DNA of 64,000 nucleotides from Ignavibacteriota bacterium (GTDB lineage: Bacteria; Bacteroidota; Ignavibacteria; Ignavibacteriales; Melioribacteraceae). The stretch covers positions 42,683-106,682 of the forward strand of contig JABFGH010000015.1 of NCBI GenBank assembly GCA_013112585.1, written 5' to 3'. Below are positions 33,414 to 42,409 of the stretch, in pieces. Made by a program: the position numbers and the translations under genes. Position 1 is the first letter of the stretch. Every line of letters begins with the position of its first letter. Below the pieces are notes generated by a model that worked only from the letters and a program-made list of their open reading frames with translations, searched no databases and was not told the origin of the DNA.

Positions 33414-35426
33414 TTACTTTACAATTACGCGATCATCTAATTTTTTATCAAAATGTTTTTCGTAAATATTTAGATATTTTTTATGCAGGTCATCCGGCAG
33501 TTTTTTACCGTTCACGATCATTTCATCTTCATCCAATTCCATCTCGTAATCTTCATCACCACTATCAATGTATCCGTCATCTATTAATTCTGATTTTGTT
33601 TCATCTAAAAAGCCGTCAAGTTTTTTTAGTTCTACTTTTAATTCTTCCATTTCACTTTTTAGTTCCGACATATCAACATCAAAATCTCTCATGTTTGCTT
33701 TAAACTCACTCATATCAACTTTAAAGTCTTTCATGTTTTTTCTGAATTCACGCATGCCTTCTTTGAAGTCCTCATTATCAAAATCGAAATTGAACTTCAT
33801 TTTATCGAGTCCTTTAAGGTTTTCTTTTAGCTCCTTCATTGATTCACGAAAGTCGTCACTATCGAAATTGAAATCGTGCAGATCATCATCAAAATCAAAT
33901 TCAAAATGAAATTTCTGATCTTTTAAATGTTTAAGTCCTTTCTTCAAATGCTTCATACTTTCTGCAAAACTTTCATCATCAAACTCAAAGTTAAAGTTGA
34001 ACTTTAAGTCCTTTAGGCTCTCATGCAATTCATCAAAATCAATATCATCAATATCATCAAACCCTTCTTCTATTTCAGTGAGTTTATCATTTATATAATC
34101 TTCATTTTCTTTCATCTCTTCATCGGATAATTTTTCACCATCCCTATAAAGTTCAATAATATCACCATTTTCCGTTACAACCCTCCAATGCACTACTTCA
34201 TCATTTTCATGGTCGTGGAATGAAAACGTTTTTCTTTTCTCGTCGTCATCCAGTTCAGCAGGCGGTAATGGTTCTGCCGGATACGCAATTGATGAAATAT
34301 TCATCTGCTCATTTTCGGTTTCAATCGGTGTACTGTTAATCTCACTATTGTTTAAACTTTCAATATTGGATGAGCATGCAGCCGCGGTTATCAAACCTAA
34401 AGAAACAAACAGAAAAATTATTATTGCGAGTCTCTTCGGGTAAATCAGATTTGTATTATTAGTATTTAACATTTTATTTATCCTCGAAATTAATGTGCTT
34501 TTATTTCCGATTGCGGCAATTGCAAATACCGGTTTACCGCTTACCTGCTGCTGAATTGCCATAAGCGCTTTTGCCAAAGTCATTGAATCACCGCAAATTT
34601 CAACAGCTAATTCATCGCAGGAGTATTCGCGTTCTTTTCTTATAGTTGATGAGATCCACCAAACTGCAGGGTTGAAGAAAAATATAATTTCAATAATAGA
34701 TTGAACTATGTTGAGAAAGTAATCTTCACGTTTGATGTGCGCCAATTCATGTGCGAGTATTGCCTCTACCTGGTTTTGCGGTATTCCCGTTAAAACTGAG
34801 GCGGGCATTAAAATTACCGGTTTAAAATATCCTATTACCATAGGAAGTTTTACAGCAACTGATTCGACTAACTTAATTTGTTTCCGGATTTGTATTTTAT
34901 CAGCCAAGTTTTTCAATCGATCATTCCAAAGTTCTGCGGCATCAAAAGTTTTATAGCTCTTTATTTTTTGTGTATAAACAAATCCCCCCAGCAATCGAAT
35001 AAAGAAAAATAAAATTCCGGCAAACCAAATAGTTACCACAATATTTAAGTTGCTCTGAAAAAATTCGCCTAAATATTTGGTTGCTGTAATTGCAGCAGTT
35101 TTAAAGTCGGCAGTAAATGAATCAGAATTAGCTGCAGTAGAATTTAATTCGCTCTCATTTAGAATAAATTCCTGCAGCGATTTTGTATCTGCGAGTTGAA
35201 TAATTTTCGAATCATAATAGTTTGAAAATGTTTTTATTGAGGCTGCTACAATAATTATGAGTGCTGCATATGAAATGTAAGATCGAATTTTAGCTGAACT
35301 TTTACTTAGGATGACCAACACTATTGAAAGAAGAAGAGCGACAACAACTCCCTGCCATAGAGAGTGAACGATTGTCCATCCAAGAGCAGATATTATTTCA
35401 TCCGGAATAAAATTATTCAGATTCAT
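33414..35426 (-). CDS. BlaR1/MecR1-like M56 membrane metallopeptidase with long acidic-basic tail
   Basis: The 670-residue protein has four N-terminal transmembrane helices and the M56 zinc motif HELAHIKREDYFLN, with the downstream glutamate in REYSCDELAVEICGD. A fifth helix at about 325-350 (RLAIIIFLFVSLGLITAAAC) leads to a roughly 320-residue extracytoplasmic part. It lacks a penicillin-binding sensor domain. Instead it holds repeated, strongly charged segments of 20-25 residues such as DFRESMKELKENLKGLD, DFKEGMREFRKNMKDF and DVDMSELKSEMEEL. It overlaps the BlaI-type repressor by 14 bp, so the pair forms a signalling unit in which the peptidase would inactivate the repressor. The signal is unknown. 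Confidence 0.85.
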   Translation of the reverse strand: MNLNNFIPDEIISALGWTIVHSLWQGVVVALLLSIVLVILSKSSAKIRSYISYAALIIIVAASIKTFSNYYDSKIIQLADTKSLQEFILNESELNSTAANSDSFTADFKTAAITATKYLGEFFQSNLNIVVTIWFAGILFFFIRLLGGFVYTQKIKSYKTFDAAELWNDRLKNLADKIQIRKQIKLVESVAVKLPMVIGYFKPVILMPASVLTGIPQNQVEAILAHELAHIKREDYFLNIVQSIIEIIFFFNPAVWWISSTIRKEREYSCDELAVEICGDSMTLAKALMAIQQQVSGKPVFAIAAIGNKSTLISRINKMLNTNNTNLIYPKRLAIIIFLFVSLGLITAAACSSNIESLNNSEINSTPIETENEQMNISSIAYPAEPLPPAELDDDEKRKTFSFHDHENDEVVHWRVVTENGDIIELYRDGEKLSDEEMKENEDYINDKLTEIEEGFDDIDDIDFDELHESLKDLKFNFNFEFDDESFAESMKHLKKGLKHLKDQKFHFEFDFDDDLHDFNFDSDDFRESMKELKENLKGLDKMKFNFDFDNEDFKEGMREFRKNMKDFKVDMSEFKANMRDFDVDMSELKSEMEELKVELKKLDGFLDETKSELIDDGYIDSGDEDYEMELDEDEMIVNGKKLPDDLHKKYLNIYEKHFDKKLDDRVIVK

Positions 35427-35811
35427 TTCTTTCCTTCTCTATTTGTTCTATAAACTTTTTTACTTCTTCCAATTCAGCTTCAGAAGTTTTTGATCTTCCG
35501 AGAGCCTGCATAACTAATTTGCTTGCTGAACCGCCGAAAGCAGTTTCTAAGACTTTTTCCAGCATAGCATTCTGAGTTTCGCTTTCCTTTTTTGCCGGTT
35601 TGTAAATATGACTCCTGCCTTCTTTCTCCCTATCCAGCAAGCCTTTTTCAAACATTATCTGCATAATTTTTAATGTGGTTGTGTATCCCGCATCTTTCTT
35701 CTTATTCAAAATATCATTCACAGTTTTAACAGTTGCTTCTCCATTCTTCCATAAAATTTGAAGAATCTCTAACTCGGCACTTGTTGGTTTTTTGTTTTTA
35801 TTTTTACTCAT
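35413..35811 (-). CDS. BlaI/MecI/CopY-family transcriptional repressor
   Basis: The 132-residue winged-helix protein has SAELEILQILWKNGEATVKT and TTLKIMQIMFEKGLLDREKE in the DNA-binding domain. GRSHIYKPAKKESETQ and a C-terminal dimerisation helix follow. Members repress their own operon and a target gene until cleaved through the M56 partner. It is the first gene of the pair; no beta-lactamase is encoded next to it, so the regulated function lies elsewhere or is the upstream lipoprotein (35992, divergent, 180 bp away). Confidence 0.92.
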   Translation of the reverse strand: MSKNKNKKPTSAELEILQILWKNGEATVKTVNDILNKKKDAGYTTTLKIMQIMFEKGLLDREKEGRSHIYKPAKKESETQNAMLEKVLETAFGGSASKLVMQALGRSKTSEAELEEVKKFIEQIEKERNESE

Positions 35812-35991
35812 CTTTCCGCTTTAATTTGTTCAAAAGATTAGACTCGTTGAATTACGAAAAGTTTCGTAGTAGATATTGGGATGGAGTTTTTGTGAAAGAA
35901 TTATTTTAGGATGTGCTGTATTAAATAAAAAATATTATTCATATATTCTACAAATCAGTTCAACTTTACATTAAAAAACAGGAGAAAAATC

Positions 35992-36516
35992 ATGTATAAA
36001 AAATATATCTTCGTTCTTATCTTAACACTTCTAATTGCTTCATGTAATAAATCAGAAAATCCTGTTGATAATAATAATCCGCCCCCAACTACGGGAGGAA
36101 CTTTTACAGTAGAGATAGATGGAGGTAATTGGACAGCAAATACAAATGCAGTTTTCGCATCCACTACAACTGTTAATAATGTGACATCAATATTAATTAC
36201 AGCAGCTCAAAATATTAATACAGCCAGTGCAGACGGATTTGGCATATCGTTAACAAAAACAAACTCTAGCGGTTCTAACTTAACAGGTCAATATCAACTT
36301 GGCGGTACTGTTCCTGCAACCATCACTTTTGTCCGAACGATTTCAAATACTAGTGAAAGCTTTGCTGCAATAAGCGGTCAAGTTAATATTACAGAAGTTT
36401 CCTCAACTCACATGAAGGGAACTTTTAATGCAGTATTGCAGGACCTAACAAATCCGGCTAATCAGCTTACTCTTTCAAATGGTTCATTCAATGCACTGAT
36501 AGCTCTAGATCAGTGA
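35992..36516 (+). CDS. Exported lipoprotein, DUF6252-like
   Basis: The 174-residue protein has a lipobox (TLLIASCNKSENP). The mature part, after a Pro/Gly linker, reads FTVEIDGGNWTANTNAVFA, typical of DUF6252-like domains (small beta-sandwich, unknown function, common in Bacteroidota). It is divergent from the BlaI repressor gene, with an AGGAG before the ATG. The 353 bases after it contain only a short decayed frame (HKIDFEKYETDTT...) and the hairpin listed below. Confidence 0.7.
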   Translation: MYKKYIFVLILTLLIASCNKSENPVDNNNPPPTTGGTFTVEIDGGNWTANTNAVFASTTTVNNVTSILITAAQNINTASADGFGISLTKTNSSGSNLTGQYQLGGTVPATITFVRTISNTSESFAAISGQVNITEVSSTHMKGTFNAVLQDLTNPANQLTLSNGSFNALIALDQ

Positions 36517-36806
36517 TTGTAAAATTATGTATCCAGCAAAATGAGGTGCTTCAATTTAATTTATTTCTACTTAGTTGAATACCAGGTAAAAGTTTTTTTC
36601 ATTTTTGATTTACTGATTGTTTAAAATTTGTGTGGAAAATGAGGTCTCATAAAATATCACAAAATAGATTTTGAAAAATATGAAACGGATACAACAATAA
36701 ATAATAATCTCAGAAATCAGTTAAGGGAAAGTATTCCGCAGCAGATAGAAGAACTACACTCGAGGATAAATATTTAATATTTTGCATCTCTCATGCATTC
36801 TCAAAT

Positions 36807-36844
36807 CAACAGGACTTCAATATACATTTATTGAAGTCCTGTTG
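36807..36844. repeat. Perfect 16-bp inverted repeat hairpin
   Basis: CAACAGGACTTCAATA and TATTGAAGTCCTGTTG are exact complements around a 6-base loop. It lies 26 bp beyond the stop of the RelE-like gene. It has no T-run, so it may be a transcript-end structure or a remnant of a mobile palindrome. Confidence 0.6.
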
Positions 36845-36869
36845 ACCTAACTCTAATCATAAAAAAATG

Positions 36870-37127
36870 TTAATTAAAAATGTCTTTTCTTTGCCCAACT
36901 TTTACAATTATTATTTTTAACACATCGTCCATAATCTCATAAAGAATTCGATATTTGCCAATCCTCATTCTATAAAAATCTTGGCTTGAAAGTTTAATTG
37001 CCCCAATTGGATGCGGATTATCAGCAAGATTTCCAATAGCTTTTAATACTCTCTTTAATTTCTTAACGGGAAGTTTTTTGATTTCTTTAACTGCCGAGCG
37101 CTTAATTTCAATTTTATATTTTGCCAT
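36870..37127 (-). CDS. RelE/ParE-family toxin
   Basis: The 85-residue protein (KYKIEIKRSAVKEIKKLPVK, ending VLKIIIVKVGQRKDIF) has the RelE fold signature: a basic helix pair, then FYRMRIGKYRILYEI and the final strand with VGxR.xIY-like ending. RelE cuts mRNA in the ribosomal A site, while ParE poisons gyrase; the short sequence resembles RelE more. It overlaps the antitoxin gene by 14 bp and looks intact. Confidence 0.88.
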   Translation of the reverse strand: MAKYKIEIKRSAVKEIKKLPVKKLKRVLKAIGNLADNPHPIGAIKLSSQDFYRMRIGKYRILYEIMDDVLKIIIVKVGQRKDIFN

Positions 37128-37344
37128 TCTTCTTCAAATCTGAGATCAATTTTTCATATGTAATTGATGGTTCCGCTGCCCGATCATTAAAGATTTTTAA
37201 GTCTTCCTGATCTTCAAGAAATTCCTGTCGTACTAACTTATCCAGCAATACTGAAATTGAGGTTGATGTCTCCACTGCTTTCATTTTGAGTGCCTTATGA
37301 ACTTCCGGATCAAAATAAACCGTTGCTCGTTTTGATAGACTCAT
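37114..37344 (-). CDS. Ribbon-helix-helix antitoxin of the RelE-like toxin
   Basis: The 76-residue protein has RATVYFDPEVHKALKMKAVE, then TSTSISVLLDKLVRQEF, a ribbon-helix-helix DNA-binding domain. Its acidic C-terminus (EDQEDLKIFNDRAAEPSITY) would neutralise the toxin. It is the first gene of the pair and lies right after an operator-like series of TTATAATG repeats. Confidence 0.85.
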   Translation of the reverse strand: MSLSKRATVYFDPEVHKALKMKAVETSTSISVLLDKLVRQEFLEDQEDLKIFNDRAAEPSITYEKLISDLKKNGKI

Positions 37345-37363
37345 CTTGTTTTCCTTTTTATTA

Positions 37364-37395
37364 GCATTATAGCGTTATAATGTTATAATGTCAAG
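37364..37395 (-). promoter_or_regulatory. Operator/promoter of the RelBE-like pair
   Basis: The stretch GCATTATAGCGTTATAATG followed by TTATAATG holds three copies of the half-site TTATAA/ATTATA, two of them arranged as an inverted pair. It lies 20 bp before the antitoxin ATG and overlaps the likely -10. Ribbon-helix-helix antitoxins bind such short repeated half-sites. Confidence 0.55.
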
Positions 37396-37501
37396 AATGT
37401 AGTTTTCTCTTAATATTATTTTAGCAATTTATCAATTATCGTACGTAACCTTGACAATAATCGTACGCTTTTTTTATCTTTGGAAAAAATTGAGTAGGAC
37501 A

Positions 37502-37778
37502 ATGAATTTGACAGCATCTTCATTAAGACAAAATATTTATAGAATTTTAGATAAGATTTTGGAAACCGGAAAGCCGGTTGAGATTGTACGCAAAGGAAAT
37601 TGATCTGCAGCTCTGCGGCAAGGATTTTATTTCGATCATACAGATTGCTAAAATATTGAAATGGACGTGTGATCCATTCGATAGAATTATTACTGCTCAT
37701 GCATCAATCGACAATGATATTCTTATAACAAAAAATGATCATATTACTAAACACTATAAAAATTCATTTTGGAAATGA
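37502..37778 (+). pseudogene. Deletion scar joining a Phd-type antitoxin N-terminus to a VapC C-terminus
   Basis: ATG 37502 encodes MNLTASSLRQNIYRILDKIL followed by ETGKPVEIVRKGN and a stop, the first half of a Phd/YefM-like antitoxin. Then, in the +1 frame, sequence to 37778 encodes ILKWTCDPFDRIITAHASID and NDILITKNDHITKHY, the last 60 residues of a PIN/VapC toxin, including the DPFDR motif. The missing middle (antitoxin end plus about 70 toxin residues) was removed by one deletion. Confidence 0.75.
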
Positions 37779-37979
37779 TTTTATTTTTTTATTAATGAAT
37801 TTAACTGTTCATAAAATGTCCCTCAGAATTCACTTCAGTTTAAATTATTTATTTAATTTTTAGATAAATCAATCATTTAAGTTTTATTTCGCTATACTTG
37901 TTTAAGATTAAAAGACAGTAGGTCACATTATTTTATTTTTTATTTTAGGAAAATGAAAATCAATAAGGAGAAACGTGCA

Positions 37980-39614
37980 ATGGCAGAAAAGATAAAAATT
38001 AAAAAAGCAAAAGTAGCTGAATGGAGTAAACTGGAGGATAGAAAACCGGCATACGCACTTGTTTCAAAAGTTGACTTAGTTGTTATCAGATATGATGATA
38101 AAGTTTCTGTGCTATACGGAAGATGTCTTCACCGCGGAGCACTTTTATCTGATGGTTATATCGACGGGCATAATTTAATTTGCGGTGTTCACTATTGGGA
38201 TTACCGATATGATACGGGCGTAAGTGAATACAACAATGAAGAAGTGCTGCATAAGTTTACAGCATGGATTGATAAAGAAAACGACGAAGTTTATGTTGAC
38301 GAAAATGAAATTAAGGAATGGGAAATTGATAATCCTCAAGCCTACGATAGAGATTCCTATTTAGGACTGTATGCAGATCTAAACGGCACACCTGAAGAAC
38401 CGCACAATTATTACATTCAAGACTTAGCAAAAAACGGTTTAAAAAATTTCGGGCATCACGGAAAAGTTTCTTCAATGGGAGTGCCTTTTAACGAACTGCC
38501 GCGCTGGGATGATATTCAAATATTAACCGCACAATTAGCAAGCAGACCATTATTAGATGATGCCGAAGTAAGCAGCGAAGTTGTTATTGGGAAGAATGCT
38601 AAAAAGCCGTTAGTCCTTAAAATTCCATTACTGGTAAGTGATATGAGCTTTGGAGCTTTAAGTGAAGAGGCTAAAATTGCACTTGCGAAAGGGGCTGAAT
38701 TATCCGGAACCGGAATTTGTTCCGGTGAAGGGGGAATGCTGCCCGAGGAACAGGAAAACAACAGCCGATATTTTTACGAAATGGCTTCGGCTAAATTTGG
38801 TTTTAGTTATGATAATGCTGCCAAAGCTCAAGCCTTTCATTTTAAAGGGGGACAAGGAGCAAAAACAGGAACCGGCGGACATTTGCCGGGAAACAAAGTA
38901 GTCGGTAAAATTGCCGAGGTACGCGGACTTGAAGAAGGTGAGGATGCAATTAGTCCATCAACCTTTAAGGATTTAATTACGGTTGATGATTTTAGAAAAG
39001 TTGCCGATGAAGTTCGGGAAATTACAGGCGGTATTCCAATCGGGTTTAAACTTTCTGCCCAGCATATTGAAGCGGATATACAATTTGCCCTCGATGTTGG
39101 TGTTGACTACATCATTTTAGACGGCAGAGGCGGCGGAACAGGAGCAGCACCGGAGCTTTTCAAAAATAATATCTCAGTTCCAACTATTCCATCACTGGCA
39201 CGTGCACGGAAGTATTTAAACAAACAAAAAGCCGATGATGTTACTTTAATTATTACCGGCGGTCTGCGTACAGAATCCGATTTTGTAAAAGCTCTTGCTT
39301 TGGGTGCAGATGCAATTGCAGTTTCAAACTCCGCTATTCAAGCAATTGGGTGTTTGGGGATGAGAGCATGCCACACAAATAATTGTCCCGTTGGAGTTGC
39401 AACACAAAAAAAAGATTTACGCGCAAGAATAATTATTGATGAATCGGCAAAGCAATTAAAAAATTACTTTGAAGCATCGATTGAACTGATGAAAGTTTTA
39501 GCACGTGCTTGCGGGCATGATAATATGAGCAAGTTTAATCAGAATGATATTACAACGTTTAAGTTTGATATGGCAAAATTAACCGGCATACAATACGGCG
39601 GGGTAAATTTATAA
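37980..39614 (+). CDS. Rieske [2Fe-2S] domain fused to a glutamate-synthase FMN domain
   Basis: An AAGGAG at 37966 places the start at ATG 37980 (MAEKIKIKKAKVAEWSK), not at 37953. The first 110 residues are a Rieske domain with CLHRGALLSDGYIDG and ICGVHYWDY (C-x-H ... C-x-x-H). The rest (about 150-540) is the FMN-binding synthase domain of GltB: LLVSDMSFGALSEEAKIALA, then GTGICSGEGGMLPEE, FKGGQGAKTGTGG, DGRGGGTGAAPELF, and the 3Fe-4S-type cysteines in CLGMRACHTNNCPVGVATQ. It lacks the amidotransferase domain. The joint suggests electrons entering from the Rieske centre instead of the usual GltD subunit. The real reaction is not known. Confidence 0.88.
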   Translation: MAEKIKIKKAKVAEWSKLEDRKPAYALVSKVDLVVIRYDDKVSVLYGRCLHRGALLSDGYIDGHNLICGVHYWDYRYDTGVSEYNNEEVLHKFTAWIDKENDEVYVDENEIKEWEIDNPQAYDRDSYLGLYADLNGTPEEPHNYYIQDLAKNGLKNFGHHGKVSSMGVPFNELPRWDDIQILTAQLASRPLLDDAEVSSEVVIGKNAKKPLVLKIPLLVSDMSFGALSEEAKIALAKGAELSGTGICSGEGGMLPEEQENNSRYFYEMASAKFGFSYDNAAKAQAFHFKGGQGAKTGTGGHLPGNKVVGKIAEVRGLEEGEDAISPSTFKDLITVDDFRKVADEVREITGGIPIGFKLSAQHIEADIQFALDVGVDYIILDGRGGGTGAAPELFKNNISVPTIPSLARARKYLNKQKADDVTLIITGGLRTESDFVKALALGADAIAVSNSAIQAIGCLGMRACHTNNCPVGVATQKKDLRARIIIDESAKQLKNYFEASIELMKVLARACGHDNMSKFNQNDITTFKFDMAKLTGIQYGGVNL

Positions 39615-39681
39615 TTTGTAAGGAAGGGGTTTGTAACCGTTCACGACCAAAAAAATAGATCAATTCAAAAAAAAGAAATAT

Positions 39682-40494
39682 ATGTTACAAGAATTAAATT
39701 ACAGCAGATTAAAAAACACTCGTGATACCATTCAGCAATACGCACAGGTATTGAGTGATGTAAAATCAACATTTACTCCCCATTTAAAAAATTGGGAGGA
39801 ACACGCATTAAGTATTTATGCCAAGGGCTTAACAACTACACCAATTCCAATTGAACTAAAAGATAGAGTTGACGCACTCGATCTAAATTTAAATTTTCAA
39901 GAACATAAATTGAAAATGTTTTTCGGCAGTGAAAGATTGAGTGTAAATTTAGAGAATCAATCAATAGAGAGATTTGCATTGGAGGTTGAAAGTTTGTTAA
40001 ACAAGATTGGGATAAGCTACAACCTGCCGCCGGATAAATTTAATGAAAAAGAAGCCGCCGAATATAGAGCTGATGAAGTAAAAAAGATATGGTCGGTAAT
40101 TCGTTTCATATACTTTGTTCTCCAAAAATTTAAGGGAGAACAATTACTCGAAACAAGTTCAATAAATTTTTGGGCGCATCATTTTGATTTGGCGTTACTA
40201 TTGTTTTCAGGGAATTTGATTCCCGGTAAAGACCCGGATGATTGGGATAATTCCAGAGAGCAGATGAACTTTGGATTTTCATTTGGTGATGAAGGCATTG
40301 CCGAACCCTACTTTTCCATTACTGCATTTCCATTTAACAGCAGTATAATTAGTAACGATTTACCTTATAATGCTTATTGGCACACGGAAGACTGGAGCGG
40401 GGCAATACTTAAATATGACGATCTGCGGCAGTCGGCAAACCCCCAAACAACCCTGCTTGAATTTATCTCGGCAGTTAAAAAATTAAATTTTTAA
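39682..40494 (+). CDS. DUF5996-family protein
   Basis: The 270-residue protein has the family's order of motifs: INFWAHHFDLALLLFSG, then EQMNFGFSFGDEGIAEPYFS, LPYNAYWHTEDWSGAILKY and a final LLEFISAVKKL. Its conserved WxHHFD, WH and GxL-x-Y residues suggest a metal or ligand site, but no function is known. It follows the Rieske fusion by 67 bp on the same strand. Its stop codon overlaps that of the convergent M1 peptidase gene by 4 bp. Confidence 0.8.
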   Translation: MLQELNYSRLKNTRDTIQQYAQVLSDVKSTFTPHLKNWEEHALSIYAKGLTTTPIPIELKDRVDALDLNLNFQEHKLKMFFGSERLSVNLENQSIERFALEVESLLNKIGISYNLPPDKFNEKEAAEYRADEVKKIWSVIRFIYFVLQKFKGEQLLETSSINFWAHHFDLALLLFSGNLIPGKDPDDWDNSREQMNFGFSFGDEGIAEPYFSITAFPFNSSIISNDLPYNAYWHTEDWSGAILKYDDLRQSANPQTTLLEFISAVKKLNF

Positions 40495-42389
40495 TCGTAA
40501 AATATTATTGAATTATTTTTCGAATTAAAATCGAATGTATCTTCAGATTTAATTTGTGCCGATTTAATTTTTTTATCAAGCCGTGTTGATAAAACTTTTT
40601 TTGTGCTGCCGTCTTTCCACTCTTTTAAGCCAACAGAAACTAGGTCACTTGTACCGTCATCATAATTAACTTCAACTGAAATTGAAGCAGGTAATTCGCC
40701 GACTTTAACAAGCACCAATTCTTTACTATCATTTTTTTCTAATGCATAATCAGCAATCCCAAAATCATAAAGCCAGGCTTTCCAAAACCAGGTTAAGTCC
40801 TCACCGATAACATCGTTAAATGTATAGAAAAAATCATAAGGGAGCGGATGTTTGCGGCTCCATCTGTTTATATATTCCTTTAGCGCTTTAATAAAAAGTT
40901 CATCGCCCAAATATTTTTGGAGTTCAAACATTGCCAGGTATGATTTACCGTATGAGTTAATGCCCAAAACAGAACCGGTTAAATTATTTGATGGAATAAT
41001 TAATGGCAAATCCTGTTCACCACTGGATTGATAACCTCTTAAGTATCGCTTCACATAATTTAAGTGGTCATATTCATTTAAGAAAATTTCAGAATATTGA
41101 CGCGGGAAATATGTTGCCCATGATTCATCCATCCATGCATATCTTTTTTCATTTGTGTAAACATAAAAGGGAAAATATGAGTGTGCTATTTCGTGAAGCA
41201 GAAGAGTGTGAAAGCTGTTTGTATCTTTGGGTGCTCCGTTATTCGCCATCATTGGGGTTTCCATCCCGCCGCCCCTGTTGCCGTTGCAGAATGTAGTCAT
41301 ATTCGGGAACGGGAAGGGCACTGCCGGCATTTGTGTTGATAAATACTCAATACATCTTTTAGAAACCATAGCTGCGTTTTCATAGTTAACGGTACCGGGT
41401 GCATAAGCGGCGTCAGTGAATACTCTTGTGCCTGCCTCATCAACAACTGCGCTTACTCCATCCCATAAATATCTATCGCTGCAGGCAAATGAAAAATCGG
41501 GAACGCCGGTTGCGGCAAAGCGCCAAATGTTTTCACCGTTGTCGGCTGTTACATCAAGATTTCTATAATCTTTTTCGCGCACGATACGAACAACCTCATC
41601 CGATGTTAATGCTTCTTCAAAACGCTTAAATGTATTTTCTGATAATACCTGCTTGGGATTTTGAAGCGTTCCTGTTGCCCAGACAAGATAATCTCCCGGT
41701 AAAATAATTTTTACATCATAATTATTATTATCGCTGTAGAATTCTGTTCTGCCTGTATAGCTTAACTTATCCCATCCGTAAACATCATCGTACACTGCAA
41801 TCTTGGGATACCAGTATGCAATAAAGTAATCGTGCTCTCCATACTTTCCCATTCTAATTTTTGAAACTTCCGGAATTAAAATATCCCACTCCATCTCAAA
41901 AGTTATGCTGGTATTGGGCTTTACACTGTTCGGCAGGTTATCGATAATTAAATTTGTACCGTACCTGTATGCCATTGTGTCAAGTTCATAAAGTGTACCG
42001 TCAATTTTGAACTTTTCAATATTCACCCCATCGTGTAATGCACTTTTAGAAATATTCCAATCGCGGGCATTACCCGATTTATAAATATCCTGCAGCAGAT
42101 GAATAACAATTTCATCAAGGGTATCGGGGCTGTTATTGTAGTAAGTGATTGTCTGCTTGCCTACTACCTCGCGGGTATCATCATAAAGCTCGGCTTCAAT
42201 TTTGTAATCGGCACTGTTTTGCCAATAGCCTGCACCGGGTTTGCCTGCAAGTGTTCTCGTTTTTCCATCATAAAGCTTTTTTATTTTTGATGGAATAAAT
42301 AAACTGTTTTCTTGTGAGTATGTTTTAATAGATGCTGCAAGAAATAAAGAGAGTGTAAGTAATAATATTTTTGATTTCATTTTAAGCAC
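40491..42389 (-). CDS. Exported M1-family metallopeptidase
   Basis: The 632-residue protein has a signal peptide (residues about 1-25) and an M1 layout: the N-terminal saddle domain, GGGMETPMMANNGAP (the GxMEN exopeptidase motif variant) and the zinc motif HEIAHSYFPFYVYTNEKRYA followed by WMDESWA (HExxH plus Glu 18 residues later). A C-terminal beta domain follows. It would remove N-terminal residues from peptides in the periplasm or outside. It has no sorting domain, so it probably stays periplasmic. It lies on the same strand as and just downstream of the amidase gene (20 bp), likely in one operon. Confidence 0.92.
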   Translation of the reverse strand: MLKMKSKILLLTLSLFLAASIKTYSQENSLFIPSKIKKLYDGKTRTLAGKPGAGYWQNSADYKIEAELYDDTREVVGKQTITYYNNSPDTLDEIVIHLLQDIYKSGNARDWNISKSALHDGVNIEKFKIDGTLYELDTMAYRYGTNLIIDNLPNSVKPNTSITFEMEWDILIPEVSKIRMGKYGEHDYFIAYWYPKIAVYDDVYGWDKLSYTGRTEFYSDNNNYDVKIILPGDYLVWATGTLQNPKQVLSENTFKRFEEALTSDEVVRIVREKDYRNLDVTADNGENIWRFAATGVPDFSFACSDRYLWDGVSAVVDEAGTRVFTDAAYAPGTVNYENAAMVSKRCIEYLSTQMPAVPFPFPNMTTFCNGNRGGGMETPMMANNGAPKDTNSFHTLLLHEIAHSYFPFYVYTNEKRYAWMDESWATYFPRQYSEIFLNEYDHLNYVKRYLRGYQSSGEQDLPLIIPSNNLTGSVLGINSYGKSYLAMFELQKYLGDELFIKALKEYINRWSRKHPLPYDFFYTFNDVIGEDLTWFWKAWLYDFGIADYALEKNDSKELVLVKVGELPASISVEVNYDDGTSDLVSVGLKEWKDGSTKKVLSTRLDKKIKSAQIKSEDTFDFNSKNNSIIFYD

Positions 42390-42409
42390 TGTAATTTATT
42401 TTCGTAAAC

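Noticed and set aside
33568..33909. A serine- and lysine-rich plus-strand frame of 113 codons
   Set aside because: It is the antisense shadow of the repetitive charged tail of the M56 protein; the composition follows from that repeat.
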